Positions 39,815 to 49,703 of a stretch of DNA of 64,000 nt are shown here, in pieces. Origin of the DNA: Vasconcelosia minhoensis LEGE 07310 (lineage in GTDB: Bacteria > Cyanobacteriota > Cyanobacteriia > Phormidesmidales > Phormidesmidaceae). A model generated the notes under the pieces. That model made no database searches, had not been told where the DNA came from, and was given only the letters and a program-made list of their open reading frames with translations. The translations under genes and the position numbers were made by a program. The stretch lies in NCBI RefSeq assembly GCF_015207255.1, contig NZ_JADEXG010000017.1:1-64000 (forward strand), given 5' to 3'. The stretch's first letter is position 1. Each line of letters starts with the position of its first letter.

Positions 39815-41080
39815 TCATTCTTGGGCTGGTTTAAATAGCGTGCTTAGCATGACGGGGTTCAAGGGGGATAACCGGGTTAGGGGTCCTACCGCCACAGAAC
39901 GAGCCAAATTAATCTGGAGTAGCTGGTGCTGCCAGTTCAGCCCAGACCGCTCTATCCACCGCGTGAGCTGGGCTAGGTGCTCTAGGGTCGCTAGAGCAAT
40001 CACAATCCGCCCTTCTGCCGATAGCCTATGGGCTAAGCTATCGAGAATGACGTCAAGCTCTCCCTGACTGCCACCAATAAAGGCGCGATCGGGTGAAGGC
40101 AGCGATCGCAGTACCGCCGGTGCTCGACCGCTGACGACGGTGAGGTTAGGTGTGCCGAGCCGCTGGGCATTTTGCTGAATCAGGGCTGTCCCCATGGCGG
40201 TCTGCTCAATGGCGTACAGATGGGCAGTGGGACAAAGACGAGCAATCTCAATGCTGACTGAACCGGTACCGGCTCCAATGTCCCAAATCGTCTGACCCGG
40301 CAAAGGCGCGATCGCGCCTAAAATGAGCAGCCGAACTTCGCGCTTGGTGATCAGGCCGGGACGATCTTCAAAGCTGAGGAAGGCCGCATCGGGCAGGCCA
40401 ATCAGCGGCAGATGAACTGGGCTTGTCGATGCGATCTGCCTCAGCAGCACCACCACATTTAGCGGGGCAAAGGACCGATGGCGCAGGTCGTTCAGCTCGT
40501 AGAACTGGACCCGCTCGGCCTCACCGCCCAGATTCTCGCAGACCCAGATCCGGTATTCAAAGGGGAGTTCTAGGTCGAGGAGCAGCGCTGCGATCGCGGC
40601 TGGCGTATGGTCAGAATCGGTGAGAACAGCAATTTTATTCGTCCCTCGCTTGAGAGCCTGGACCAGCGCTTCAGGTGAACGCCCATGGACGCTGACGACG
40701 TGAGCATCTTGCCAGGGCAGCTTGAGCCGGCTGAAGGCGAGCTGTACCGAGCTGGGATGGGGATGAAAGGCCAGCTGCTCAGCCGGGAACTGGGCAAGCA
40801 GTAGCCGACCCAGACCAAAAAATAGCGGATCGCCTGAGGTTAAAATTACGGTCCGGGGTGGCGAGGCGGTAGCCAATCGGGCCTTTAGTGCCTCGAACAG
40901 AGACTGAAAGTCAGCCAGCCGCCATTTTTCCGCAGCATGATTGGGAAAGTAGGCGAGGTGGCGATCGCTGCCAATCAGCAGTTCTGCCTGTTCGACCCGC
41001 TGTTGCTCGGCCAGGGCTAGGCTTTCTGCCCCGTTTAGCCCGATGCCCACGACTTGAATCAGCTGAACTGGCGCGGTCAC
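39815..41080 (-). CDS. cobL: Precorrin-6Y C5,15-methyltransferase (decarboxylating)
   Basis: CobL (CbiE-CbiT fusion) methylates C5 and C15 and decarboxylates the acetate side chain at C12 in the cobalamin corrin ring. The 421-residue protein has an N-terminal CbiE-type tetrapyrrole methylase domain (about 1-215, ILTSGDPLFFGLGRLL) and a C-terminal CbiT-type SAM domain (about 230-400, with DIGAGTGSVSIEIARLC). Its start overlaps the cobH stop by four bases, so the pair is translationally coupled. Other cob genes are elsewhere. Confidence 0.95.
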   Translation of the reverse strand: MTAPVQLIQVVGIGLNGAESLALAEQQRVEQAELLIGSDRHLAYFPNHAAEKWRLADFQSLFEALKARLATASPPRTVILTSGDPLFFGLGRLLLAQFPAEQLAFHPHPSSVQLAFSRLKLPWQDAHVVSVHGRSPEALVQALKRGTNKIAVLTDSDHTPAAIAALLLDLELPFEYRIWVCENLGGEAERVQFYELNDLRHRSFAPLNVVVLLRQIASTSPVHLPLIGLPDAAFLSFEDRPGLITKREVRLLILGAIAPLPGQTIWDIGAGTGSVSIEIARLCPTAHLYAIEQTAMGTALIQQNAQRLGTPNLTVVSGRAPAVLRSLPSPDRAFIGGSQGELDVILDSLAHRLSAEGRIVIALATLEHLAQLTRWIERSGLNWQHQLLQINLARSVAVGPLTRLSPLNPVMLSTLFKPAQE

Positions 41081-41703
41081 GGTAGCTGCTCCCAGCTCCA
41101 GATTAGCAGTGCATTAACAATAGCGGCGGCGGCACCCGACCCGCCCCGGCGACCATCAATCCGAATCTGAGGCACCGGTATGGCGGCTAGCGCTTGCTTA
41201 GACTCCACCACGTTGATAAACCCGACCGGCGCACCGAGCACGAAGGCAGGCCGTTTGCCATGGGTAATCTGATTACAGAGCGCCTCACAGAGCGCCAGCA
41301 GCGCTGTCGGCGCATTGGCGATGACAAAAATGCCGTCTGGATAGGCTTGCCAACAGTTGAGCAGACCGCTAGCGGTGCGAGTTTGACCAGGTCGCAGCGG
41401 TTCTGCCCGATCAATGGCCACGACAATCGGGTTTTTCCAAGTGCGGCTGACCACGCCCCGGATTCCTTGAGCGACCATACTGACGTCGGTAATGATGGGT
41501 GTTCCCTGCCGCAGGGCGGCAGCAGCAGCGGCGATCGCGGTGGCGCTGAAGGTGAGCTGAGAGGCCAGCTGAAAGTCGGCCGTGCTATGAATGAGCCGCC
41601 GAACCACGGCATATTCAGCGGGGGAGAAACGATGCTCGCCGATCTCTTGGTCGATGACTGCAAAACTCTGGCGCAAAATCGGATGTTCGGGATAGACAGG
41701 CAT
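41077..41703 (-). CDS. cobH: Precorrin-8X methylmutase
   Basis: CobH (CbiC) moves a methyl group from C11 to C12, giving hydrogenobyrinate. The 208-residue protein has the catalytic-His region YAVVRRLIHSTADFQLA, the IDRAEPL stretch, and FVLGAPVGFINVVESK with the final GRRGGSGAAAAIVNALL glycine-rich motif. It lies upstream of cobL with a four-base overlap, an arrangement common in cyanobacteria. Confidence 0.96.
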   Translation of the reverse strand: MPVYPEHPILRQSFAVIDQEIGEHRFSPAEYAVVRRLIHSTADFQLASQLTFSATAIAAAAAALRQGTPIITDVSMVAQGIRGVVSRTWKNPIVVAIDRAEPLRPGQTRTASGLLNCWQAYPDGIFVIANAPTALLALCEALCNQITHGKRPAFVLGAPVGFINVVESKQALAAIPVPQIRIDGRRGGSGAAAAIVNALLIWSWEQLP

Positions 41704-41719
41704 CGGTTGGGGGCAGGGG

Positions 41720-42112
41720 CTACGGGATCTGCTGAAGGTAATATTCTCCCTGATTGATCACCCCGTTGGAGATTTCTTTGTACTGGACAGACCCTTCGAC
41801 GGTCAGGGTACTCCCGACCTCCGGCGGAGACTGGGGTGCGACGACCCAAATGCCGCCGGTTTCGTCCTGAAGCTCATAGAGCCAGCCGCCCAGGATAGGA
41901 ACGCGCTGCTGCACCTGTCCTCGCAGAACGACCGTCTGCTGGGTCAGTTCTGGAGCTTGGACGGAGTCAATGGAGACCGTCCGGGCACCCACCTCCAGCA
42001 CCGGAATCGAGAAACCGCTGGCCGCCGGGTCGTCAGTCTCAGCTAAGCTGCAGCTGGTAAACATCAGTAGGCCTAGGCTACATCCGAGCGCAGGCCAGCA
42101 AAACTTCGACAT
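41720..42112 (-). CDS. Predicted lipoprotein with OB-fold-like domain
   Basis: The ATG at 42112 begins MSKFCWPALGCSLGLLMF, followed by a lipobox (FTSC) with the modifiable Cys at about residue 21 (28 if the first ATG at 42133 is used). The rest (about 85 residues) reads like a small OB-fold: QQTVVLRGQVQQRVPILGGW, then YELQDETGGIWVVAPQSPPE, VGSTLTVEGSVQYKEI. Such domains occur in bacterial periplasmic proteins with unknown roles. It lies 17 bases upstream of cobH on the same strand. Confidence 0.75.
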   Translation of the reverse strand: MSKFCWPALGCSLGLLMFTSCSLAETDDPAASGFSIPVLEVGARTVSIDSVQAPELTQQTVVLRGQVQQRVPILGGWLYELQDETGGIWVVAPQSPPEVGSTLTVEGSVQYKEISNGVINQGEYYLQQIP

Positions 42113-42279
42113 AGTCGAGCGTGGATTAGCCATGAATGACTACCGTTGGCGAAAAGGCAAATCAGCTGTCTAAGCCAGGTTCGGGGACAAAATCCGGCAA
42201 AATCCATTAGATACTCGGTTCAAAGCGGGGGATAATGAATGAGCAGCCGCCGGTCATAACGGTATCGTATTCTAACACT

Positions 42280-43152
42280 ATGGCCCAGATTCTCGACGGC
42301 AAAGCCCTGGCGCTAAGCATTCAGGCCGAGCTCACCACTCGCATACAGGCCTGGCAAATTGAGTACGGTCGGCCGCCTGGCCTAGCCGTACTCATGGTAG
42401 GGGACAACCCAGCCAGTGCGGCCTACGTGCGCAACAAGGCGCGCGCCTGCGAGCAGGTTGGGATTGCGGCGCTGGGGCAGATTTTCCCGGCTGAAACCGA
42501 GCCGGCTCAGCTCGCCCAGACCATTGCTGACCTGAATCACGACTCTCGGGTAGATGGTATTCTGTTACAGCTACCGCTACCCCAGCACTTAGACGCGATC
42601 GCGCTGCTAGAGCAGATTGCGCCTGACAAGGACGCTGACGGTCTGCACCCGGTGAATTTGGGTCGCCTGTTGAGGGATGAACCGGGCCTACGCAGCTGCA
42701 CGCCAGCCGGGGTGATGCAGCTCCTCAAAGCGAACAACATTCCGTTAGAAGGCAAAACGGCAGCGGTGCTAGGGCGCAGCGTTCTAGTCGGCAAACCGAT
42801 GGCGATGATGCTGCTCAACGCGAATGCAACGCCGATTATGGTGCATTCACGCTCAAAAAACCTGTCTGAGCTGACCCGCTCTGCCGATATTCTAGTAGTA
42901 GCGGTTGGCATTCCCGAACTGGTCAAAGGCGATCAGGTGAAGCCAGGCGCAGCCGTCGTTGACGTTGGGATCAACCGCATCGCCGATCCGGTTACGGGAC
43001 TGGAACGCCTGGTGGGAGATGTTGACTTTGAGTCTGTTAGCCCTGTTGCCCGGTGGATTACGCCAGTCCCGGGGGGAGTGGGTCCGATGACCGTCGCGAC
43101 GCTATTGCACAATACCGTGCTGAGCTATCGCAAGCGTTTTAAAATTGACTAA
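42280..43152 (+). CDS. folD: Bifunctional methylenetetrahydrofolate dehydrogenase/cyclohydrolase
   Basis: FolD interconverts 5,10-methylene-, methenyl- and 10-formyl-tetrahydrofolate. The ATG at 42280 ([15 protein letters not shown]) matches typical FolD starts and gives 290 residues; an earlier in-frame ATG at 42235 would add 15. Signature blocks are [20 protein letters not shown] with the catalytic Lys, [13 protein letters not shown], the Rossmann [20 protein letters not shown], and [16 protein letters not shown]. It is followed 16 bases later by crtE. Confidence 0.97.
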   Translation: MAQILDGKALALSIQAELTTRIQAWQIEYGRPPGLAVLMVGDNPASAAYVRNKARACEQVGIAALGQIFPAETEPAQLAQTIADLNHDSRVDGILLQLPLPQHLDAIALLEQIAPDKDADGLHPVNLGRLLRDEPGLRSCTPAGVMQLLKANNIPLEGKTAAVLGRSVLVGKPMAMMLLNANATPIMVHSRSKNLSELTRSADILVVAVGIPELVKGDQVKPGAAVVDVGINRIADPVTGLERLVGDVDFESVSPVARWITPVPGGVGPMTVATLLHNTVLSYRKRFKID

Positions 43153-43168
43153 ATTTCCACAAGTTCCC

Positions 43169-44086
43169 ATGGTTACTACCCATTCAGCCAGTACTGACAC
43201 CGTGCCTTTTGTCTTACCAGACTATTTAGCCGAGCGCCAGGCCCGGGTCGAAGCGGCCCTCGATCGCGCGATTGAAGTGGTCTACCCAGAATCGATTTAT
43301 GAGTCGATGCGATACTCTCTGCTCGCCGGCGGCAAACGGCTGCGGCCGATTCTCTGTCTGGCCAGCTGCGAACTGGCTGGGGGGACGGTCGAAATGGCAA
43401 TGCCGACCGCCTGTGGTCTAGAAATGGTGCATACGATGTCACTGATCCATGATGATCTGCCCTCTATGGATAATGACGACTACCGCCGGGGCCATTTGAC
43501 CAATCACAAAGTCTATGGCGAGGATGTGGCTATTTTGGCAGGCGATGCGCTGCTGGCCTATGCCTTTGAGCACATTGCCGAGCAGTCCCAGGCAGTGCCA
43601 CCAGAGCGGCTGATCCAGGTGATGGCTCAGCTCGGCCGCGCTGTTGGTGCAGCCGGTCTAGTCGGCGGCCAGATTGTCGATCTGGCTTCTGAAGGAACTG
43701 AGGTGAGCCTAGAGACGCTCAATTTTATCCATCGCCACAAAACAGCAGCGCTGCTAGAAGTCTCTGTCGTTTCGGGCGCCATCCTAGCCGGAGCCCCGGC
43801 GGATACTCGCCAACGGCTGTCACGCTATGCTCAAAATGTTGGGCTTGCCTTTCAAATTATCGACGATGTGTTAGACCTGACTTCCACCCCAGAGGCACTC
43901 GGTAAATCAGTTGGCAAAGATCTTGCGGCGCAGAAAGCGACCTATCCTAGCTTCTGGGGTATCGATGAGTCGCAGCGCCAGGCGCAGCAGCTGGTTGCAG
44001 CCGCCAAAGCCGAACTTTCTGCCTTTGGTCCGCTGCGGCAGCCGCTGGTTGCGATCGCAGACTACATAGCCGCCCGTACTCATTAA
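43169..44086 (+). CDS. crtE: Geranylgeranyl diphosphate synthase
   Basis: CrtE condenses IPP with allylic diphosphates to GGPP, the precursor of carotenoids, phytyl chains and plastoquinone. The ATG at 43169 (305 residues) is preferred to an upstream in-frame TTG at 43145 that would overlap folD. The first aspartate-rich motif is DDLPSMD (95-101) and the second is [21 protein letters not shown] and [16 protein letters not shown] are also typical. It sits between folD and a PAP2-like gene in one operon. Confidence 0.96.
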   Translation: MVTTHSASTDTVPFVLPDYLAERQARVEAALDRAIEVVYPESIYESMRYSLLAGGKRLRPILCLASCELAGGTVEMAMPTACGLEMVHTMSLIHDDLPSMDNDDYRRGHLTNHKVYGEDVAILAGDALLAYAFEHIAEQSQAVPPERLIQVMAQLGRAVGAAGLVGGQIVDLASEGTEVSLETLNFIHRHKTAALLEVSVVSGAILAGAPADTRQRLSRYAQNVGLAFQIIDDVLDLTSTPEALGKSVGKDLAAQKATYPSFWGIDESQRQAQQLVAAAKAELSAFGPLRQPLVAIADYIAARTH

Positions 44087-44091
44087 CCCCT

Positions 44092-44547
44092 ATGCAGGAT
44101 TTTCAGGACATCTTCCAAAACCACGTACTGCTCGTTGCCGTTATTGCCTGTCTGCTGGCTCAGGTGCTCAAAGCCGTCATCGACTTTGCTCAGCATGGCA
44201 AGATCAACCTGCGGGCAATGGTCGAGACCGGCGGTATGCCCAGCGCCCATTCCGCTCTGGTGACGGCGCTAGCGGTGGGCGTGGGGCAGGCCATTGGCTG
44301 GAGCAGTCCAGCCTTTGCCGCCACCTCCATTTTTGCGGTGATTGTCATGTACGACGCCGCTGGGGTGCGTCAGGCAGCGGGTAAGCAGGCCAAAATCCTC
44401 AATCAAATCATTGATGAAATATTTCAGGAACATGCCGAGTTTAACGAAGACCGGCTGAAAGAACTGTTGGGGCATACGCCTGTGCAGGTGATTGTCGGTT
44501 CTCTGCTAGGGGCTCTCGTCGCCTGCATTGCGGCTCCTGCTTACTAG
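44092..44547 (+). CDS. Divergent PAP2 family membrane protein
   Basis: The 151-residue protein of the divergent PAP2 group (COG1963) has several membrane helices and the signature ETGGMPSAHSALVTALAVG plus YDAAGVRQAAGKQAKILNQI. PAP2 enzymes remove phosphate from lipid phosphates; the divergent group is uncharacterised. It starts five bases after crtE, so it probably acts in or near isoprenoid metabolism, which is inference from the repeated crtE neighbourhood. Confidence 0.92.
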   Translation: MQDFQDIFQNHVLLVAVIACLLAQVLKAVIDFAQHGKINLRAMVETGGMPSAHSALVTALAVGVGQAIGWSSPAFAATSIFAVIVMYDAAGVRQAAGKQAKILNQIIDEIFQEHAEFNEDRLKELLGHTPVQVIVGSLLGALVACIAAPAY

Positions 44548-44580
44548 TCTGACTTACTAGTCTGAGTCGAGAACTGTCGA

Positions 44581-45207
44581 TTACTCTGGCTCAGTCGCGA
44601 TCGCGGCAATGGCCTCAGTCAGCCTAACGACCTGCTCTCCATCTACGAGGACGGCGATGAAGTTGGCCTGGCTGAGCTGCTCTAGCTGCTCGACTGCGGT
44701 GACCGCATCTTCCGTATGTTCTATCAGCAGGTAGGGGCGCTGCTGGTAGGCCGCTAGCCCTACCGGCTGGTCAATCAGCCGCTCAACGGCGGCGACAGTC
44801 GCAAGGCTGTGATCGTAGTCCACTAATACTGCATAGCCGGACCGGAGCGGCTGAGGCTGATAGGCGATAGGCTCGGCCTGGCCTGGCTCCACTGAAACAA
44901 AGGCTTCGTAGCCCTCAATGTCGTCCATGTAGGTCGCCCAGGCGTTAGCCGTTTCCAGCTGGGTAAAGCCACCGGCACGGACAATCACCTCGCCGGCATA
45001 CTCACAGATCAGAACCGGATTTTCCTGGGGCAGCACGGATACAATCCGGTCTCTATCGGCCGCATCCTCGCCGCGAATCAGCAGCAGATATTCCGCCGTC
45101 GCCGGTGGAGGGCAGCTCGGCAGACTGGTTTGAGCTATTCCTGCCAGCGGCTGAAACGCACCGCCAAGGAGCCCGGTCATCAGTAACAGTCGCGAAACTA
45201 TTGGCAC
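44581..45207 (-). CDS. Secreted protein of unknown function
   Basis: The 208-residue protein has a signal peptide (MPIVSRLLLMTGLLGGAFQP, cleavage near AQT) and a periplasmic part with two similar halves: EYLLLIRGEDAADRDRIVSV and, further on, GYAVLVDYDHSLATVAAVER. Each half is a small alpha/beta unit of about 75 residues, resembling SPOR-like repeats. No family is assigned. It is the nearest gene to ycf54 on the same strand. Confidence 0.75.
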   Translation of the reverse strand: MPIVSRLLLMTGLLGGAFQPLAGIAQTSLPSCPPPATAEYLLLIRGEDAADRDRIVSVLPQENPVLICEYAGEVIVRAGGFTQLETANAWATYMDDIEGYEAFVSVEPGQAEPIAYQPQPLRSGYAVLVDYDHSLATVAAVERLIDQPVGLAAYQQRPYLLIEHTEDAVTAVEQLEQLSQANFIAVLVDGEQVVRLTEAIAAIATEPE

Positions 45208-45268
45208 AACCGCTCACCCTGCCAGTCTAGGGGGAGCCCGTCCCAAATTTGGCTGAAGCCTGAGTCTT

Positions 45269-45598
45269 TCACGACGCCGTGGCCAGGGATGCTAGCGGGT
45301 CAGGAATGGTCTCCGAAGGGGCCTCAAAGCTGCCTGTAGCAACGTACTCCAACCTCAGCTTGAGCCAGGTAATAAACGTTGGCTGGGTTGAGATAACGGC
45401 TGCTGCCGGCTGTGGGCAGCGAGCTTTAATGTCAGACAGGGCTGGCGCGTCTAAAAAAGCGGGCTGCTTGATCAGCCAAAAGTCAACCGCCTGTTCCTGG
45501 GACTGGTAGTGCCGCTGCCGCTCTTTCAAAACTTCCTCAAAGGGTTCTTCTTCCAGCAAAAATCGCTGGCTAGCGACAGCATAGTAATAGGTCGTCAT
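45269..45598 (-). CDS. ycf54: Ycf54, Mg-protoporphyrin IX monomethyl ester cyclase subunit
   Basis: Ycf54 associates with the oxygen-dependent cyclase (AcsF/CycI) of chlorophyll synthesis and is needed for its accumulation. The ATG at 45598 (MTTYYYAVASQRFLLEEEPF) gives 109 residues, the normal size. The core continues LKERQRHYQSQEQAVDFW, PAFLDAP and TFITWLKLRLEYVATGSFEA. An in-frame extension to 45634 is unlikely. It ends a minus-strand stretch that begins with the Wzc-like gene 26 bases upstream. Confidence 0.93.
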   Translation of the reverse strand: MTTYYYAVASQRFLLEEEPFEEVLKERQRHYQSQEQAVDFWLIKQPAFLDAPALSDIKARCPQPAAAVISTQPTFITWLKLRLEYVATGSFEAPSETIPDPLASLATAS

Positions 45599-45623
45599 CG
45601 GTCTGCGATACTCGAAGCTCGCT

Positions 45624-47870
45624 CTAAAAGTCAACTCTTCCCGTCGGTACGCGGTCTAGCTCGCGCTCCAGCGCTAGATTGTCTGCTGCAGTTTGAGCAT
45701 CCGAGGAGGGTTCCTCAGAAACTGCTGTCAGGGAGTCTGAATCGGCGGCGTTGATGATTGCGCCAAGCAGCCGAACGTCTTCGCTCAGCTCCAGCTCATC
45801 CAGGACAGCAGTCAAGACAGCCTTCTCAGTCACGCCAGGCCGAGTTACCAGGATCATGCCGTCGGTCAGGCTCTCTAACAGCAGCGCATCGTCGCAGCGG
45901 CTGAGGGCTGGCGTATCTAAGACCACCATGTCAAATCGACCCCGGGCATCTTCTAAGAAACGCTTGACCTCCCCCGACTCCAGGACGCCCGCTGTGCGCC
46001 TGAGCGGCCCCGGCCCCGGCGAAACATACAGATTCTCTACCGCAGAAGCCATCCGAATATTTTCGCTGAGCTGACCACTGTAATAGCGCAGCGGCTCAAC
46101 AGTGGACTGCGGATCGGGGGCAATATTGAGATACTGGGCTCTGGACGGCGCGCGCAGATCGGCCTCGACCAGCAGCGTCCGCCGACCGGCCCGGGCCGAC
46201 GCGATCGCGATATTGAAAGCGCTGATGCTCTTCCCTTCTGCCCCACGGGTGCTGGTGATTAAAACCACCCTGGGTCCCAACGTGCTACCGTTAGCTCCAG
46301 CTAGCCGCAGCTTGCTCAAGAAACGCTCATAGTTTTCGTTGTAAACCGAGTCCGGCTGAAGCAAGACCGGTGCTGCCTTGGCCGGCCGCGTCTTGATGAT
46401 CGGAATGATGCCCAGCACCGGCAGTTCCTGATCGTAGAAAATGGTCTCTAGGTCTTCCGAAGTCCGTACAGTACCGTCGAGCGCATCGAGCAAGAAAATG
46501 ACCACACCGCCGACAATTAGACCGACCACGCCGCCAGCGAGTAGGACCAGGATAGGATTAGCCGTTTCCGGATCTTCTCTCACAACGAATGGCGGAGTCG
46601 CGACCGTTAGACTGCTAACCGTTTCTGCATCGGCCGCCTCAGCGTCGATTCGGCTAGCCTGAATCTGATCGTAGAGGGCTCGCCGCAGGGCAACCTGCTG
46701 GGCTAAGCGATCGCGCTCCAGCTGCTTGTTAGGCAGGCTTGAATATTGCTGACGCAGATCCTGAGCAGACTGAGCTAACACCTGCTGCTGTTGGAGAATG
46801 GCATCGCGCTGATTCTTGAGACCGACGAGCTGGTTGGCCAGCGCCGAGCGGGCCGGATCCAAGCTACTGTCCTGCCGCACCTGAGTCCCGCTGGGAATGG
46901 GCGTATTCTGACCTCTGCCGCCAATCACCTCTGCGGCTCGCTCCTGAAGTAGCTGATTGAGAGCCGCCAGAGAGCGCCGCAGCTCGATTACAGTGGGATG
47001 CTCTGGCTTGTAGTCGGAGGCAAACAGCAGCTGGATCTGGGACTCAGTGTCGTAGATTCGAGCGCGCAGATTGGCAATAATGGGGTCGGCGCTGAGTGCA
47101 GAAGAGGCGTAGGCCTGCTCTGGCGTCATCCCCAGCTGCTGACTGAGGCTCCGCATCTGAGCTTCAATTCCGGCTAGCGCAATCTGGTTTTGCCGGATCT
47201 GATTCTGGCTGCCCGAAATTGCGCCCAGCAGGCTGCCGTCCAGAGACGCCTGAATCGCTGGCCCCTCAATCCGATCGTAGGCTTCCAGGGCCTGTTCGGC
47301 CTGCCGCAGCTCAGCTTCAATCTCCGGGTTGCGCTCATCTAGCGCCTGGAGGATCGCCCGCAGCTTGGCCTTGTTAGACTCGCGGCTGAGCTCCACCATG
47401 CCCTGAAACATCACGTTGAGAATCGTTTGGGGCGTCTCCGGATCGTCTCCGTTGTAGCGCACGGTTACCCGCTCTCGTCCCGTACCCGTGTTATTATTTC
47501 TACCCCTTCTCCCGGCATCAGCTGCGGTATTATCAATTGTCAGTTCGGTATTTTGGGCCAACTCATCGGCCGTTACAGAAATCCCCCGATTCTCCAGCTC
47601 GGCAGAAACCGCCTCTAGTAGAACATCTGAGAGCAAAAATTCCTCGTTGATGATACCTAAACCCTGGGCCTGCACCCGGTTGCCCGTCGCCGTAAACGAC
47701 ACGGTAGGTGAGTTATCGACCAGTACCCCCTGGGCATAAAAATCTGCCTCTGGCTTGGGCCGCAGAGCAATCACACCGGCAGCCCCTAAAACGGCTAGAA
47801 AACTCGCCAAGCCAGCCCATTTGTAGCGTTGAAGGGCAAGTAGATACCGTTTAATTAAAGGGGAAGCCAT
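45624..47870 (-). CDS. Wzc/CpsD-like polysaccharide co-polymerase with BY-kinase-type ATPase domain
   Basis: The 748-residue protein controls chain length and export of polysaccharides at the inner membrane. It has an N-terminal Wzz domain between two membrane helices (about 16-33 and 435-460) with a long periplasmic coiled coil, and a cytoplasmic ATPase domain (about 510-700). That domain has Walker A STRGAEGKS, Walker A' LLVEADLRAP and Walker B MVVLDTPALS. The C-terminal tail (RELDRVPTGRVDF) contains no tyrosine, whereas true bacterial tyrosine autokinases carry a Tyr cluster. Autophosphorylation as a switch is therefore doubtful. It pairs with the export gene upstream. Confidence 0.92.
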   Translation of the reverse strand: MASPLIKRYLLALQRYKWAGLASFLAVLGAAGVIALRPKPEADFYAQGVLVDNSPTVSFTATGNRVQAQGLGIINEEFLLSDVLLEAVSAELENRGISVTADELAQNTELTIDNTAADAGRRGRNNNTGTGRERVTVRYNGDDPETPQTILNVMFQGMVELSRESNKAKLRAILQALDERNPEIEAELRQAEQALEAYDRIEGPAIQASLDGSLLGAISGSQNQIRQNQIALAGIEAQMRSLSQQLGMTPEQAYASSALSADPIIANLRARIYDTESQIQLLFASDYKPEHPTVIELRRSLAALNQLLQERAAEVIGGRGQNTPIPSGTQVRQDSSLDPARSALANQLVGLKNQRDAILQQQQVLAQSAQDLRQQYSSLPNKQLERDRLAQQVALRRALYDQIQASRIDAEAADAETVSSLTVATPPFVVREDPETANPILVLLAGGVVGLIVGGVVIFLLDALDGTVRTSEDLETIFYDQELPVLGIIPIIKTRPAKAAPVLLQPDSVYNENYERFLSKLRLAGANGSTLGPRVVLITSTRGAEGKSISAFNIAIASARAGRRTLLVEADLRAPSRAQYLNIAPDPQSTVEPLRYYSGQLSENIRMASAVENLYVSPGPGPLRRTAGVLESGEVKRFLEDARGRFDMVVLDTPALSRCDDALLLESLTDGMILVTRPGVTEKAVLTAVLDELELSEDVRLLGAIINAADSDSLTAVSEEPSSDAQTAADNLALERELDRVPTGRVDF

Positions 47871-48077
47871 AGTTCTTCAGACTAGACAATTCAGCGAATT
47901 TGATCTAAGCCAGCTATCGGCGGGAAAGCCTCAGATCAAGCCAGACTAAACCTAAATGATTTTCTTATAGCATAGCGTCAAGCTTAACGCTTGAGTGCGT
48001 TCCGTTTTCTTTAAACATACTGTCAACACACGGTTAGAAATATCCCTTTGAAAACCTGAGCCCATCGAACCTCAACC

Positions 48078-49432
48078 TCATGGGCTAAATAAATTATCTG
48101 CATTGTCTATCAGTGAGTCAAAGAACAGGACAAATCCTAAAATATCTCGGAAGGGTCGAGTGAACTGGCCTAGCGCAAAGGTAATCCGGCCAATTAGGGT
48201 TCGGCCAACGATAATCACGTCGTTATCTTCTAGCGGAGGGTTTTGAGTGATATCACCTCGAATCGCATCTTTAGCATCTAGACTAATGGTCACCGCCCGA
48301 CCCGTTTCAGGATCAAACCGAATTAGGGCCACATCTCCCAGCCGGGCTTGGTCAGCATTGACCCTAATTTCGGTAATGGCATCCACGAAGGTGCTGCCGT
48401 TTTCAAGCGTTACCCGGCCTACGCCACCGCCGCCAGCGTAGTTGATAAAACGAACCTCAATCGTTGGCTGAGCTAGCGTTGATCGAGCTACTAGAAATCT
48501 ATCGTAGTTTTCAATATCACTCGGATCGAGTTTGGGAATAAAGACGACATCGCCATCTTCCAAGCGTAGGTTAGGTAACGCCCCGCCCTCAACCAATGGC
48601 GTGAACAGATCGACCGTTTCCTCGATAACCCGCCCTTCCCGCTGCACCTGTCGCTGCACCTGGATCGAGCGCAGGTCAGAACTGCGGGTGGCCCCCCAGC
48701 AGTGAGCAGGGCCGTCGCGACTCTAGGATCGGCTAAGGGGTAAAAACCCGGTCGCTCTACTTCCCCTAAGATAGTGACCTCTACACCACGCTGAGCGACG
48801 AGCGTCAGGGTCACATCTTGGGGCTGGCGAATAACCACATATTGGTTATAGATGTTTCGAATCAGCTGTTCAGCTTGGCTCAGGGTTAGCCCCTCCAAAG
48901 AGACAGCCCCTTGGATGGGGACAACGACGTTGCCCTGCAGATCCAGCGTGGCCTGAAAGCTGAGGTCCGGAAACCGCTGCACGCTAACAAAAAGGCTGTC
49001 GCCCGGTCCCAGTCGATAGCTGTCAAAGTCAGCTTCAACCGGGGAGGCTTCGATCACCCCCTGTAGCCGCTCCGGCGTCAGAATGAACCCATCCTGGAGC
49101 GACGGCAGCAGGTCAACTGTCGGCACCTGCTCGATAGCGGGTGCAATTTCGATACTGTCTGGGCTATCTGGACCTAGGTCACCCTCTGCCGGATCGGCTG
49201 CATCGGGGTCTCGCTCCTGATCGACCGGCTCCGGGCTGCTCTCGGCAGGCGGTAGGCTAGGTAGCGGCGCGTCTTGCTGAGCCAGCGCCTTACCACTAAG
49301 ACCGCCCAGCGTTAGCGTACCCAGCAGCAGCGTTCCAGCCAGCAGGTAAGCCGATGGCAGCGCTTCCGAACCGGTCTGCTTAGGGAAAACGGGTCGCGGT
49401 CTCAGCTTCAGCTCAAATAAACTTTTGGACAT
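48078..49432 (-). CDS. Wza-like polysaccharide export protein, interrupted by a one-base frameshift
   Basis: One gene is split between two frames. The 5' part (from ATG 49432) has a signal segment (LLAGTLLLGTLTLGGLSGKA) and the export domain: YRLGPGDSLFVSVQRF, PDLSFQATLDLQGNVVVPIQ, then SLBB-type VTLTLVAQRGVEVTILGEVE, ending at LLTAGG. The following bases are a run of six G (six C at 48692-48697). A seventh G would restore ATRSSDLRSIQVQRQVQREG, and the rest of the protein down to 48078 with two more SLBB-like parts. Without correction, translation stops at 48491. Either a sequencing/assembly error or a real, possibly phase-variable, inactivation. Confidence 0.85.
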
Positions 49433-49703
49433 AGCGTAATCAGTAGAGAGAACGATCGCGGCTCAGAAAACCTACTAAGAGCTCTAACGGGAAGACATGC
49501 ATCGGCTACAGCCGGAGCTAGAAATAGAATTAGGATAAAACTGTAGCCACTGTAGCCTATAGAGTTCCAAATCCATAGTGTCTGAACTTAAAACATGAGT
49601 AACTCTTTGGACATGAATAGCGCTTCAGTCTAAAACCGCCTTCATCCTGAGATTTTAATAAAGCGGTGTCAGCCGACTCAGACAGAGAGATTGTACTAGG
49701 CCA

